A stretch of 16,604 nt of DNA from Candidatus Methanofilum arcanum (lineage in GTDB: Archaea; Halobacteriota; Methanomicrobia; Methanomicrobiales; Methanospirillaceae), in assembly GCA_031285085.1 (NCBI GenBank), contig JAITWW010000143.1:1-16604 (forward strand), read 5' to 3'. Each line of letters opens with the position of its first letter. Position 1 is the first letter of the stretch. The notes under the pieces are model-generated. The model did no database searches. It worked only from the letters and a program-made list of their open reading frames with translations, and was not told the origin of the DNA. The position numbers and the translations under genes are program-made. Below, in pieces: positions 1 to 6,269 of the stretch.

Positions 1-521
1 CCAATCAGCTCCATTACAGATGCAAGCGCAAGTAAAAGCTGTTCCTGATCATCTGCATACTGATGAAGTGCTTTGTACAACATATACATCGCTTCATATC
101 CATAGATATCAAGGACCTGCCTGCCTGTCAACTCCCCAAGAAACGAGTCAACAATGAGTTCATCCTGGCTATATAGAATCTCATAAAATACTCCATCAGA
201 TCCAAGCGTGCAGAACTGATCTGAAATTTTCTTATTTGGATCATCGGGTCGAAATGGTGCCACTTCCAGAGACCTTCCAAGCACAATCATCGGAATCTCA
301 TAGTACTTAGGATCATAGATCTCCCCAGAAAGATTCACTTTTCCTCGTGATAGGATCTCGATTCCAATAGCATTTGCAATAGGAGCTGCCATCCTCCCCA
401 TCTTTTCAAACAGTGTTCCATCATGCAGTTGCAGTTGTCCCTGTGCTGTATCGATATCTTTTGTCTGAGTATTAATTACGTCTACTAATCGTGTAAAACC
501 ATCTTCAATAATCTTGTCCAT
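1..521 (-). CDS. Unrecognised protein, 5' part only (3' end beyond the window)
   Basis: An open frame of 173 codons runs from an ATG at 521 leftward off the window edge without a stop, so the C-terminus is missing. The start is supported by GGAGG at 527-531 on the minus strand, five bases before the ATG. The protein begins MDKIIEDGFTRLVDVI. It has no signal peptide or membrane segment and is fairly acidic, with a long stretch of mixed hydrophobic and charged residues ending in a leucine-rich segment (around LLLALASVMELIG). A single cysteine is visible in the translated part. I do not recognise the family and assign no function. It lies downstream of, and on the same strand as, the methylthiotransferase at 885-2210. 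The 363-base gap suggests that it has its own promoter. Confidence 0.8.
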   Translation of the reverse strand, partial: MDKIIEDGFTRLVDVINTQTKDIDTAQGQLQLHDGTLFEKMGRMAAPIANAIGIEILSRGKVNLSGEIYDPKYYEIPMIVLGRSLEVAPFRPDDPNKKISDQFCTLGSDGVFYEILYSQDELIVDSFLGELTGRQVLDIYGYEAMYMLYKALHQYADDQEQLLLALASVMELI

Positions 522-884
522 ATGTACCTCCAGTGTGCCATCATTGTGTCCAGTCAGATAGCCTTCAGCCTCTTCACTACACCACTACATTGTTATCGCG
601 ATTTCGTTCTCTGGTTTGTATGGAGTGAGGCGATGTTTTGAAAACAATGCAGTGTATCTCATTTGGAATTGATGTTCTAAAATCGCAGAAAATTTCAGAT
701 GTTTAGAATATGAATCATCTTTGGCAGAACCATCAGAAAGATGAGCACAATTTTGTGATCAGTATGATCATTCTCCTCATCCTATTCATCCAAATTTTGT
801 TTTGTTTTTTATTTTGCAGACTATTCACACAGATCAACCATCATGAACTTGTGTGTTCTGGCATCATGTTTCGCATTCAATCTA
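522..884. other. AT-rich intergenic spacer with a dyad repeat
   Basis: This 363-base stretch separates two minus-strand genes. It should contain the promoter of the leftmost gene, but I could not pick a convincing TATA box. The visible structure is a dyad at 675-708 and an 8-base palindrome, ATCGCGAT, at 595-602. A plus-strand frame starting at 710 runs through it and encodes a hydrophobic stretch. It overlaps the end of the methylthiotransferase gene and has no ribosome binding site, so I do not call it a gene. Confidence 0.5.
675..708. repeat. Dyad-symmetric element in the spacer
   Basis: TTCTAAA (675-681) and TTTAGAA (702-708) are perfect 7-base inverted repeats 20 bases apart. A second near-palindrome, GAAAATTTC (688-696), sits at almost the same centre of symmetry. 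The nesting resembles an operator or a weak hairpin. It lies about 150 bases upstream of the leftmost gene, which is far for an archaeal operator, so its role is uncertain. Confidence 0.35.
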
Positions 885-2210
885 TTAACATCTATCCTTG
901 TCATTACAGAGATTCCCAACAAGATAATGCACGCGCTCGTCAGTAATCTTCACTATGGCATGATCTCCGCAAGAAAGTGTATGAATTATCTCCTGTTGCC
1001 TCTCATCAGATTGAATTACTATGGCATGATATGAATCTGTTCTCGCCATAACGCCACCTTTTTCTTTTTTTTCCGTAATATATACTTCAAACTCTTTTTG
1101 AATGAGATGTTTATTGCATTCACTTCTTATCTTGTGAAATGTGGAAATAATACGCCGTGATCGTTCTTTTTTAAAACGGTCTGGCATATCATACAACTGG
1201 TAGGCAGGTGTTCCTTTTCTGGGAGAGTACCTGGTTACATTCAGTCGATATGGCTTGATTGTCTGAAGAAGGGAGAGTAGTGCATCTATGTCATTTTCTG
1301 TCTCTCCTGGAAATCCAACAATAATATCTGTCCCAATCAAGAGATCAGGAACTGTTTGCTCAAAAAGATGTATCGTATCTAAAAAAGTAGAAACAGTATA
1401 TCCTCTATCCATGGCAGCAAGAAGATGATCAGTTGCTGCTTGAATTGGAATATGAGCAAATGAGAATATTTTTTTGTGTGAAAATGCAGCTGCAACTTCC
1501 TTTGCTACGGGGTGAAGAGTTCTTGGATTCATCATTCCCACCCGAATGCGAAAATCACCAGCTATCTCAGTGATTGCATGAAGCAACTCTGCAAGCTGTG
1601 AGTGACCAGTTCTATCCATCCCATAGGCACTCATATCCTGTGCAGTTAATTGGATCTCTACTGCACCATTTGAGATTGCAAAAGAGATCTCAGAGCAGAT
1701 TTGATGCACCGGAACACTCACAAGAGGGCCACGGGCAAATCTGGTTAAACAATATTGACATGTTCCAAGGCAGCCACTCGCGATTTGCACAATTGCTATT
1801 GCGTTATTTTGGAAAGGTCTGTGTGCCACACCACATCTATGTGTAACTTGAGTGTGAAGAGCATGAATCTCATCAGAGGTAATAAAAATAGGGGTTACTA
1901 TCTCAAGTATCTCTTCACGTTGTACAACTGGCATGCAGCCAGTAATGTACAGTGCTTTTTCCTGCTTGGTAACTTCGCGAAATATTCGAAGCATCTCACG
2001 CTCTGTTTTTGCAATAACCGTGCAGGTATTCACAATCACTGCTGTAGCTTCAGATAGTGAGTCAACTGTGGAAATATGATGAGCACGCAAAATATCTTGC
2101 AGCTTGTGAGAGTCACCATGGTTATAGGTACATCCAGCGGTGTGAATGTAGATACGATGAGATGATTGTTTTAGATCGATAAGCCAAGGAGGAAGGGAGG
2201 AAATGGTCAC
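885..2210 (-). CDS. tRNA N6-threonylcarbamoyladenosine-37 methylthiotransferase (radical SAM, MiaB/e-MtaB family)
   Basis: This is a radical-SAM enzyme predicted to add a 2-methylthio group to t6A at position 37 of ANN-decoding tRNAs, as archaeal and eukaryotic CDKAL1-type enzymes do. The N-terminal methylthiotransferase domain (about residues 18-130) has the pattern TAGCTYNHGDS with Cys27, then Cys63 (VNTCTV) and Cys92 (ITGC), which are expected to ligate the second [4Fe-4S] cluster. The radical-SAM motif CLGTCQYC supplies Cys147, Cys151 and Cys154. A TRAM-like RNA-binding tail occupies roughly residues 370-440. The length of 441 residues is normal. The start is a GTG at 2210; no good Shine-Dalgarno precedes it, but an AT-rich TATA-like element about 30 bases upstream makes a leaderless or nearly leaderless transcript plausible. 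It diverges from the archease-rtcB cluster. The substrate assignment (t6A rather than i6A) rests on the archaeal context, not on a residue I can point to. Confidence 0.93.
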   Translation of the reverse strand: MTISSLPPWLIDLKQSSHRIYIHTAGCTYNHGDSHKLQDILRAHHISTVDSLSEATAVIVNTCTVIAKTEREMLRIFREVTKQEKALYITGCMPVVQREEILEIVTPIFITSDEIHALHTQVTHRCGVAHRPFQNNAIAIVQIASGCLGTCQYCLTRFARGPLVSVPVHQICSEISFAISNGAVEIQLTAQDMSAYGMDRTGHSQLAELLHAITEIAGDFRIRVGMMNPRTLHPVAKEVAAAFSHKKIFSFAHIPIQAATDHLLAAMDRGYTVSTFLDTIHLFEQTVPDLLIGTDIIVGFPGETENDIDALLSLLQTIKPYRLNVTRYSPRKGTPAYQLYDMPDRFKKERSRRIISTFHKIRSECNKHLIQKEFEVYITEKKEKGGVMARTDSYHAIVIQSDERQQEIIHTLSCGDHAIVKITDERVHYLVGNLCNDKDRC

Positions 2211-2235
2211 ATTACTGTTTCATCAATGTGAGATA

Positions 2236-2247
2236 AATCTATAAATG
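2236..2247 (-). promoter_or_regulatory. TATA-like promoter of the methylthiotransferase gene
   Basis: On the minus strand the segment reads roughly ATTTATAGATTT. Its centre is near 2241, about 25-30 bases before the GTG at 2210, the usual archaeal TATA-to-start distance for a leaderless or short-leader mRNA. No experimental support. Confidence 0.4.
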
Positions 2248-2296
2248 TGATTCGGTGAACAATAAGGTATTACAACTCGACTTACATCCATCTGAA

Positions 2297-2338
2297 CCAA
2301 AAATGACCAAAAATGAGTCATGAGTGAACCAAAAGTCA
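2297..2338 (+). repeat. Phased short direct repeats in a divergent promoter region
   Basis: CCAAAAATGA occurs twice in tandem (2297-2306 and 2307-2316), and a variant, CCAAAAGTCA, follows at 2329-2338. The starts are 10 and 22 bases apart, close to one and two helical turns, so the copies would face the same side of the DNA. They lie 30-75 bases upstream of the plus-strand cluster starting at 2370, in the 159-base gap between divergent genes. A regulator-binding array is possible; this is inference from position and spacing. Confidence 0.4.
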
Positions 2339-2369
2339 TATCTTTCACTGGGGCCACTTAATAAACGAA

Positions 2370-2654
2370 ATGACTGAGTACATCAATGGCACATCCAAGT
2401 CTGATTTTGAAAGTGATGGATCACATACTATTCAAGTCGACCCGGATGTAATTGCATACATGGACCGACGCGGTCGTGATTTTAGAATATCTACCTCATG
2501 TTCTGGCCCTATTCTTCTTCCAACTACCTATAAGTCGCCGTCTCCTACAGATATTGCCATAAAAATAAATGATCACACTCTTTATATTTCACGATACCAA
2601 GCACCATACATCCATCATATCCACGTTGGACTCATCCCATTTGATATCGATTAA
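2370..2654 (+). CDS. Small conserved-looking protein of unknown function upstream of archease
   Basis: A 94-residue soluble protein with no signal peptide or membrane segment. The N-terminal 20 residues are polar and probably flexible. The rest looks like a compact beta-rich domain: an acidic IQVDPDVIAY segment, then FRISTSCSGPILLPT with the only cysteine (Cys44) in a CSGP turn, a proline-rich PSPTDI loop, and strands around LYISRYQAPYI. From memory, similar short proteins with a C-x-GP turn occur in other methanogens, but I cannot name a family or function. The ATG at 2370 has no Shine-Dalgarno and may be leaderless. It is the first gene of a plus-strand cluster, 31 bases ahead of archease, so a link to RNA ligation or tRNA handling is suggested by context only. 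Confidence 0.75.
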   Translation: MTEYINGTSKSDFESDGSHTIQVDPDVIAYMDRRGRDFRISTSCSGPILLPTTYKSPSPTDIAIKINDHTLYISRYQAPYIHHIHVGLIPFDID

Positions 2655-2685
2655 GTTAAAAATACAGTATGAAGTGAGAGAGATA

Positions 2686-3147
2686 ATGCCATATCGCGAG
2701 TTGGATCATACTGCTGATATCCTACTTGAGGTAACAGGGGCCAGTATCCATGAGTTGTTCTGTGAAGCAGCACGAGCACTTATGGATATACTCTATCCAC
2801 CTAGAGTTCCTTCTTCCTCCGTGCAGAGATCTCATATTGTCAGTCTCCCGATTGAAGTATATATTGATACCGAAAATGAAGAGTTGCATGGCTCATATGC
2901 GCTATATGAACTTCTTTTACAAGCGTTTTTATCAGAGATACTCTTCTTAACCGAGACAGAGTACCTTGTTTTTTCATCATTTGATATCATGGTTAAAAAA
3001 AGCCATGTCAGTGGGATGGGGCATGGTGTTTTGTTTGATGAAATGGTTCATGGAGGAGGAATAGGTGTGAAAGGGATCTCATACTCTGATCTTGCAATCC
3101 GAAAAAAAAATGATGAATATATTCTTACCATTATCTATGATATTTAA
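2686..3147 (+). CDS. Archease, RtcB-activating protein
   Basis: Archease is the small acidic, metal-binding cofactor that speeds guanylylation and turnover of the RNA ligase RtcB and widens its nucleotide use. The 153-residue protein starts MPYRELDHTADILLEVTG, carrying the diagnostic DHTADI motif. It continues with the helix YALYELLLQAFLSEILFLTETEYLVFSSF and ends with the family's KGISYSDLAI segment and a terminal IIYDI. The Asp residues at both ends are expected to bind metal. The frame is open upstream to 2569, but those residues overlap the preceding gene and do not fit the family, so I place the start at the ATG at 2686, behind a weak GTGAGAG purine tract. The gene lies directly upstream of rtcB, the classic archease-rtcB pairing. 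Confidence 0.95.
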   Translation: MPYRELDHTADILLEVTGASIHELFCEAARALMDILYPPRVPSSSVQRSHIVSLPIEVYIDTENEELHGSYALYELLLQAFLSEILFLTETEYLVFSSFDIMVKKSHVSGMGHGVLFDEMVHGGGIGVKGISYSDLAIRKKNDEYILTIIYDI

Positions 3148-3167
3148 CCTGAGTGAATGAGGTAGTT

Positions 3168-4682
3168 ATGAAACATATGAACCAAAAGAAACCGTCAAAT
3201 ATCTCAAATATTTCAAATATTTCAAATAAAACTGAATCAAAGGAGGGAGATATTCTCTCTGCAATTACGAACCCATCGGAGCTTGTATATGAAATTCCAG
3301 TTGGAACGATCCCTGGGATGTATGTTCCTGGAAGATTTTTTTTATCGGAGGATTTGTCAAAAACGCTGGAATCTGGAGCAGTACGCCAGCTTGCACATGT
3401 TGCCACTCTTCCAGGAATTATTAATTACTCACTTGCCATGCCTGATATCCACTGGGGGTATGGTTTTCCAATCGGGGGCGTTGCAGCGTTTTCAATGGAT
3501 ACGGGAGTTATCTCACCTGGTGGTGTTGGGTTTGATATTAACTGCGGCGTCCGTCTGATATCAACTCCATTAACGGTTTCTGATCTAAATATGCGCCAGA
3601 TCATTGATAAGATGTACCAAGCGATTCCAGTTGGAGTTGGTGCAAAATCTCCTCGTCGCTTGAAAAAAGATGAACTTTCTGAGATTTTACTGAGCGGGGC
3701 AGCATGGGTAATCAATGAAGGATATGGTCTGCCTGAAGATGGAATCTATTGTGAAGAGAAAGGATGTATGAAAGATGCACGTTTGGAGCATATATCTGAG
3801 AAAGCATTTGCTAGAGGGCTGAACCAAACTGGGACGCTAGGCTCAGGCAATCATTTTATGGAGATTCAGGTTGTATCAGAGATCTTTGATAAAGAGGCAG
3901 CACAGGCGTATGGGATTTGTGAAGGCCAGGTCTGTGTAATGATTCATTCAGGCTCAAGAGGCCTTGGGCATCAGATCTGTACGGATCATATTGCGGCACT
4001 GGAAAAAGCAAGTAAAAAGTATAAGATCCCACTTGTTGATCGTCAGCTTGCCTGCGCACCAATACACTCTCCAGAAGGAGAAGCATATTATGAAGCAATG
4101 GCAGCAGCATCGAACTATGCCTGGGCAAATCGTCAGATGATGACACATCTCACCCGTTCTGTACTTGCAGATCTGTGTGATATTGAGTACCAAGAGATGA
4201 AACTCGTGTATGATGTAGCACATAATGTTGCAAAGCGTGAGGAGCATGTCATACATGGAGAACAAAAACAGGTTTGTGTGCATCGAAAAGGAGCGACGCG
4301 TGCATTTGGTCCGGGTTGTCCAGATATTCCTGTGAAATATGCATCTATTGGACAGCCGGTAATCATTCCAGGAAGTATGGGGACATCCTCATTCCTTCTC
4401 AGAGGAACAGCATATGCCATGGAACATACATTTGGAAGTACATGTCACGGAGCAGGTAGGGTTCTTTCTCGCTCTCAGGCAAAAAAGACCTTTACTGGTA
4501 AAGAAGTAAGCAATTCACTGCTGAAGCAAGGAATCATTGTGAAAGCACCAAGCAACGACGCAATATCAGAAGAGGCTCCTGGAGTCTATAAATCTGCGTC
4601 AGAGGTTGTTTCAGTGGTTGATAGACTCAACATCTCATGTAAGGTCGCTTCGCTTCAGCCACTTGGTGTAATAAAGGGATGA
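3168..4682 (+). CDS. rtcB: RNA-splicing ligase RtcB (tRNA ligase)
   Basis: RtcB joins RNA 2',3'-cyclic phosphate (or 3'-phosphate) ends to 5'-OH ends using GTP and Mn2+. In archaea this seals tRNA exons after intron removal and also repairs RNA. Numbered from the ATG at 3168 (504 residues), the active site is complete: Asp123 and Cys126 in GFDINCGVR, Asn228 and His229 in GSGNHFME, His260 in IHSGSRG, His352 in VAHNVAKRE, and His372 in VHRKGATRA, the histidine that carries GMP. The near-terminal Lys503 matches the family's C-terminal lysine. There is no intein. The ATG at 3168 has GAGGT four bases upstream and is preferred to an in-frame GTG at 3153. The first 30 residues are an unusual polar extension with a Ser-Asn-Ile repeat. 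The stop overlaps the next start as ATGA. Confidence 0.97.
   Translation: MKHMNQKKPSNISNISNISNKTESKEGDILSAITNPSELVYEIPVGTIPGMYVPGRFFLSEDLSKTLESGAVRQLAHVATLPGIINYSLAMPDIHWGYGFPIGGVAAFSMDTGVISPGGVGFDINCGVRLISTPLTVSDLNMRQIIDKMYQAIPVGVGAKSPRRLKKDELSEILLSGAAWVINEGYGLPEDGIYCEEKGCMKDARLEHISEKAFARGLNQTGTLGSGNHFMEIQVVSEIFDKEAAQAYGICEGQVCVMIHSGSRGLGHQICTDHIAALEKASKKYKIPLVDRQLACAPIHSPEGEAYYEAMAAASNYAWANRQMMTHLTRSVLADLCDIEYQEMKLVYDVAHNVAKREEHVIHGEQKQVCVHRKGATRAFGPGCPDIPVKYASIGQPVIIPGSMGTSSFLLRGTAYAMEHTFGSTCHGAGRVLSRSQAKKTFTGKEVSNSLLKQGIIVKAPSNDAISEEAPGVYKSASEVVSVVDRLNISCKVASLQPLGVIKG
3195..3230 (+). repeat. Four-copy 9-base tandem repeat inside rtcB
   Basis: Units TCAAATATC, TCAAATATT, TCAAATATT and TCAAATAAA lie head to tail and encode SNI-SNI-SNI-SNK in the N-terminal extension of RtcB. 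Because the unit is nine bases, gain or loss of a copy would keep the frame. It lies ahead of the conserved catalytic domain, so copy-number change should be tolerated. Confidence 0.85.
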
Positions 4683-5476
4683 AGGAAGCGGAGTGTGCAG
4701 AGCAGACACAATGCAGCAAATGCCGTGAGCCTGGAATCATAAAGCAGGAGTACTCAGGGAATATTCTCTGTCACTCTCATCTTATCGTAGGTGTTGAAGC
4801 AAAAGCAAAACGAATGATAAGAGCACATAATTGGCTTTCTTCTCAGGATTCTGTCGTTGTTGCACTTTCAGGAGGAGAAGCAAGTACGGCAGTTTTACTT
4901 TTTTTGCATAAACTCTTCTCATGTAGAAAAGATATCACCCTCTGTGCGATCCACGTTGATGAGGGGATTGCCTCTTTTCACAGGAAAGAAAAGGCAATTT
5001 CCATTGCAGATCAGATTGGAATTCCATGTATTCTTGCTTCTTTCACTGAAGCATATGGAACAACGGTTGATATGTATGCAACTTTGGGAAAAGATGTCTG
5101 TGCATGGTGTGAAGAAAAACGTCATCTTTTACTCCATCAGATCGCACAAGAACACGGATTCACAAAGATTGCATATGGATATCATCTAGAGGATTTCTCA
5201 ACTGCTGTACTTTCTCACATCGTTTGCGGTGATCCATCACTCCTTTTGGAGGGGGATAGACGTATTGATGCAACTCATATTGCACCGTTTTGTATGATTC
5301 CAAAGAAAGAGGTAGTGTTATACTCAGGAATGGAATCTTCGCCGAAATGTCCACATGCAAAGCATAATATGAAAAACCAGATTGCAAAACTGTTAGATCA
5401 GTATGCCAATAGACATCCATCAGTGCATCATGCAATTGTTGGTCTGTCTGATCGTATATCGAGTAAAAACAGCTAA
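4679..5476 (+). CDS. TtuA/Ncs6-like tRNA 2-thiolation protein with an altered PP-loop
   Basis: The 265-residue protein has the layout of the TtuA/Ncs6 (CTU1) group, which adenylates a tRNA uridine and replaces its C2 oxygen with sulfur. An N-terminal zinc ribbon is visible (Cys12, Cys15, Cys31, His34). The cysteines expected to hold the catalytic [4Fe-4S] cluster are present: Cys141 and Cys144 (CAWC) and Cys224 (PKCPHAK). A lysine follows the CxxC (Lys147), and GYHLED matches the family GHNLDD. The nucleotide-binding PP-loop reads SGGEAS (residues 64-69) instead of the usual SGGKDS, so the Lys and Asp are replaced. The C-terminal zinc ribbon seen in many relatives is absent, which explains the short length. 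It starts at the ATGA overlap with rtcB and is probably translationally coupled to it. It could be an active divergent enzyme or a paralogue with a changed role. Confidence 0.85.
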   Translation: MKEAECAEQTQCSKCREPGIIKQEYSGNILCHSHLIVGVEAKAKRMIRAHNWLSSQDSVVVALSGGEASTAVLLFLHKLFSCRKDITLCAIHVDEGIASFHRKEKAISIADQIGIPCILASFTEAYGTTVDMYATLGKDVCAWCEEKRHLLLHQIAQEHGFTKIAYGYHLEDFSTAVLSHIVCGDPSLLLEGDRRIDATHIAPFCMIPKKEVVLYSGMESSPKCPHAKHNMKNQIAKLLDQYANRHPSVHHAIVGLSDRISSKNS

Positions 5477-5479
5477 AAC

Positions 5480-5487
5480 AAAAAAAA
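5480..5487 (-). terminator. T8 terminator of the RNA polymerase operon
   Basis: Reading leftward past the nusA stop, the minus strand carries an uninterrupted run of eight T with further T-rich sequence beyond it (TTTTTTTTGTTTTAG). Oligo-T in the non-template strand is the intrinsic archaeal termination signal and needs no hairpin. It sits in the 43-base gap between the convergent nusA and TtuA-like genes. Confidence 0.6.
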
Positions 5488-5519
5488 GAGAAATATCACT
5501 GAAACAGAAAGCCAACTAT

Positions 5520-5948
5520 CTACTCAAGATATACCTCTGCAATATTATGCAGACGAAGTGCGAGCTGCTTTGTTTTTGCAATATTCTTGCCCGCTTTTCC
5601 GATTGCAATACCACGCTCTTCGGCATGAATCATTACGTGAGCAATCACACCCCCATCATAATCTGAAAATTGCACTTCCGAAACGTTTGCAGGGAGGAAG
5701 CAATTTCTAAGAAACTGCGCGGGATCATCGGCATACTCAACAGCTTCACACCGGCGACCAAGAGAATCTGAGGCCTTTTTGATATTTACACCTTTTTTCC
5801 CAATTGCGTGTCCCATTTCACCAGAATTGACTATGAAAATATATCTATCATTTTCATCATCCTTAATAACGTCACGGCTACTTGCACCAGTAAGCTGCTC
5901 GAATCTGGCGATGAGACCCATTGTCTCTTCGGTAAGAACCACTCCCAT
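5520..5948 (-). CDS. nusA: Archaeal NusA-type transcription factor (two KH domains)
   Basis: Archaeal NusA lacks the polymerase-binding N-terminal and S1 domains of the bacterial protein and consists of two KH RNA-binding domains; it is thought to act in transcription elongation or termination and rRNA synthesis. The 142-residue protein fits this exactly. KH1 has the GxxG loop GKKG (residues 50-53, in AIGKKGVNIKK). KH2 has GKAG (residues 117-120, in AIGKAGKNIAKT). The frame extends three codons upstream to a TTG, but the ATG at 5948 has an AGGTG upstream at workable spacing and the family starts just here, so I prefer it. It is the last gene of the operon, 13 bases behind rpl30e, and is followed by a T8 tract instead of rps12. 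Confidence 0.95.
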   Translation of the reverse strand: MGVVLTEETMGLIARFEQLTGASSRDVIKDDENDRYIFIVNSGEMGHAIGKKGVNIKKASDSLGRRCEAVEYADDPAQFLRNCFLPANVSEVQFSDYDGGVIAHVMIHAEERGIAIGKAGKNIAKTKQLALRLHNIAEVYLE

Positions 5949-5961
5949 ATGAATCAAACAC

Positions 5962-6249
5962 CTATGATTTCAAGGTCAGAATATCAGAATCGCCAGGCTT
6001 TACGATTGCCAGTGCACTTACTAAATGGGGTCGCCCACATGCTTTTCCAAGTTGCATTCCAGAACCCTCAAACACATAATATGAGATGCCATCTTTTTTT
6101 GATACATACTCAGCAAATGCTGCAGGACAGTTTTTTGCAATAACAACAAGCTCAGTTGTTCCTTTCTCAATACACTCTTTTGTTTCGTTTTGTCCTAAAA
6201 CAACCTCACCAGTTCTAATTGCACGACGAAGTGATGCATTAAAATCCAT
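5962..6249 (-). CDS. rpl30e: Large-subunit ribosomal protein L30e
   Basis: A 95-residue protein of the L7Ae/L30e/S12e RNA-binding family, a component of the archaeal 50S subunit. Typical L30e features are the N-terminal helix with TGEVVLGQNET, the strand and helix ELVVIAKNCP, and the C-terminal ACGRPHLVSALAIVKPGDS, which matches the family's G-x-P-x-x-V-S-x-L-x-I-x-D/P-G-x-S ending. The length is normal. The ATG at 6249 follows AGGAGAT at good spacing. Its place between rpoA'' and nusA is the standard euryarchaeal order, and the 20-base gap behind rpoA'' shows cotranscription. Confidence 0.96.
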   Translation of the reverse strand: MDFNASLRRAIRTGEVVLGQNETKECIEKGTTELVVIAKNCPAAFAEYVSKKDGISYYVFEGSGMQLGKACGRPHLVSALAIVKPGDSDILTLKS

Positions 6250-6269
6250 AATAATCTCCTATCTAATTC

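Noticed and set aside
710..946. Plus-strand frame of 78 codons encoding a hydrophobic stretch, a possible small membrane protein
   Set aside because: No ribosome binding site; it overlaps the 3' end of the methylthiotransferase gene on the other strand; the hydrophobic part comes from a T-rich low-complexity run; its C-terminal part is simply the antisense of the neighbouring gene.
2314..2322. TGAGTCATG, resembling a eukaryotic AP-1 site
   Set aside because: A chance match; such factors do not exist in archaea.
2569..2685. Upstream in-frame extension of archease adding 39 residues
   Set aside because: It overlaps the preceding gene in another frame, and archease proteins begin right at the YRELDHTADI region; the ATG at 2686 is the natural start.
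3168..4682. Possible intein in rtcB
   Set aside because: Inteins are known in some archaeal RtcB proteins, but here the length is about normal and all active-site segments are contiguous.
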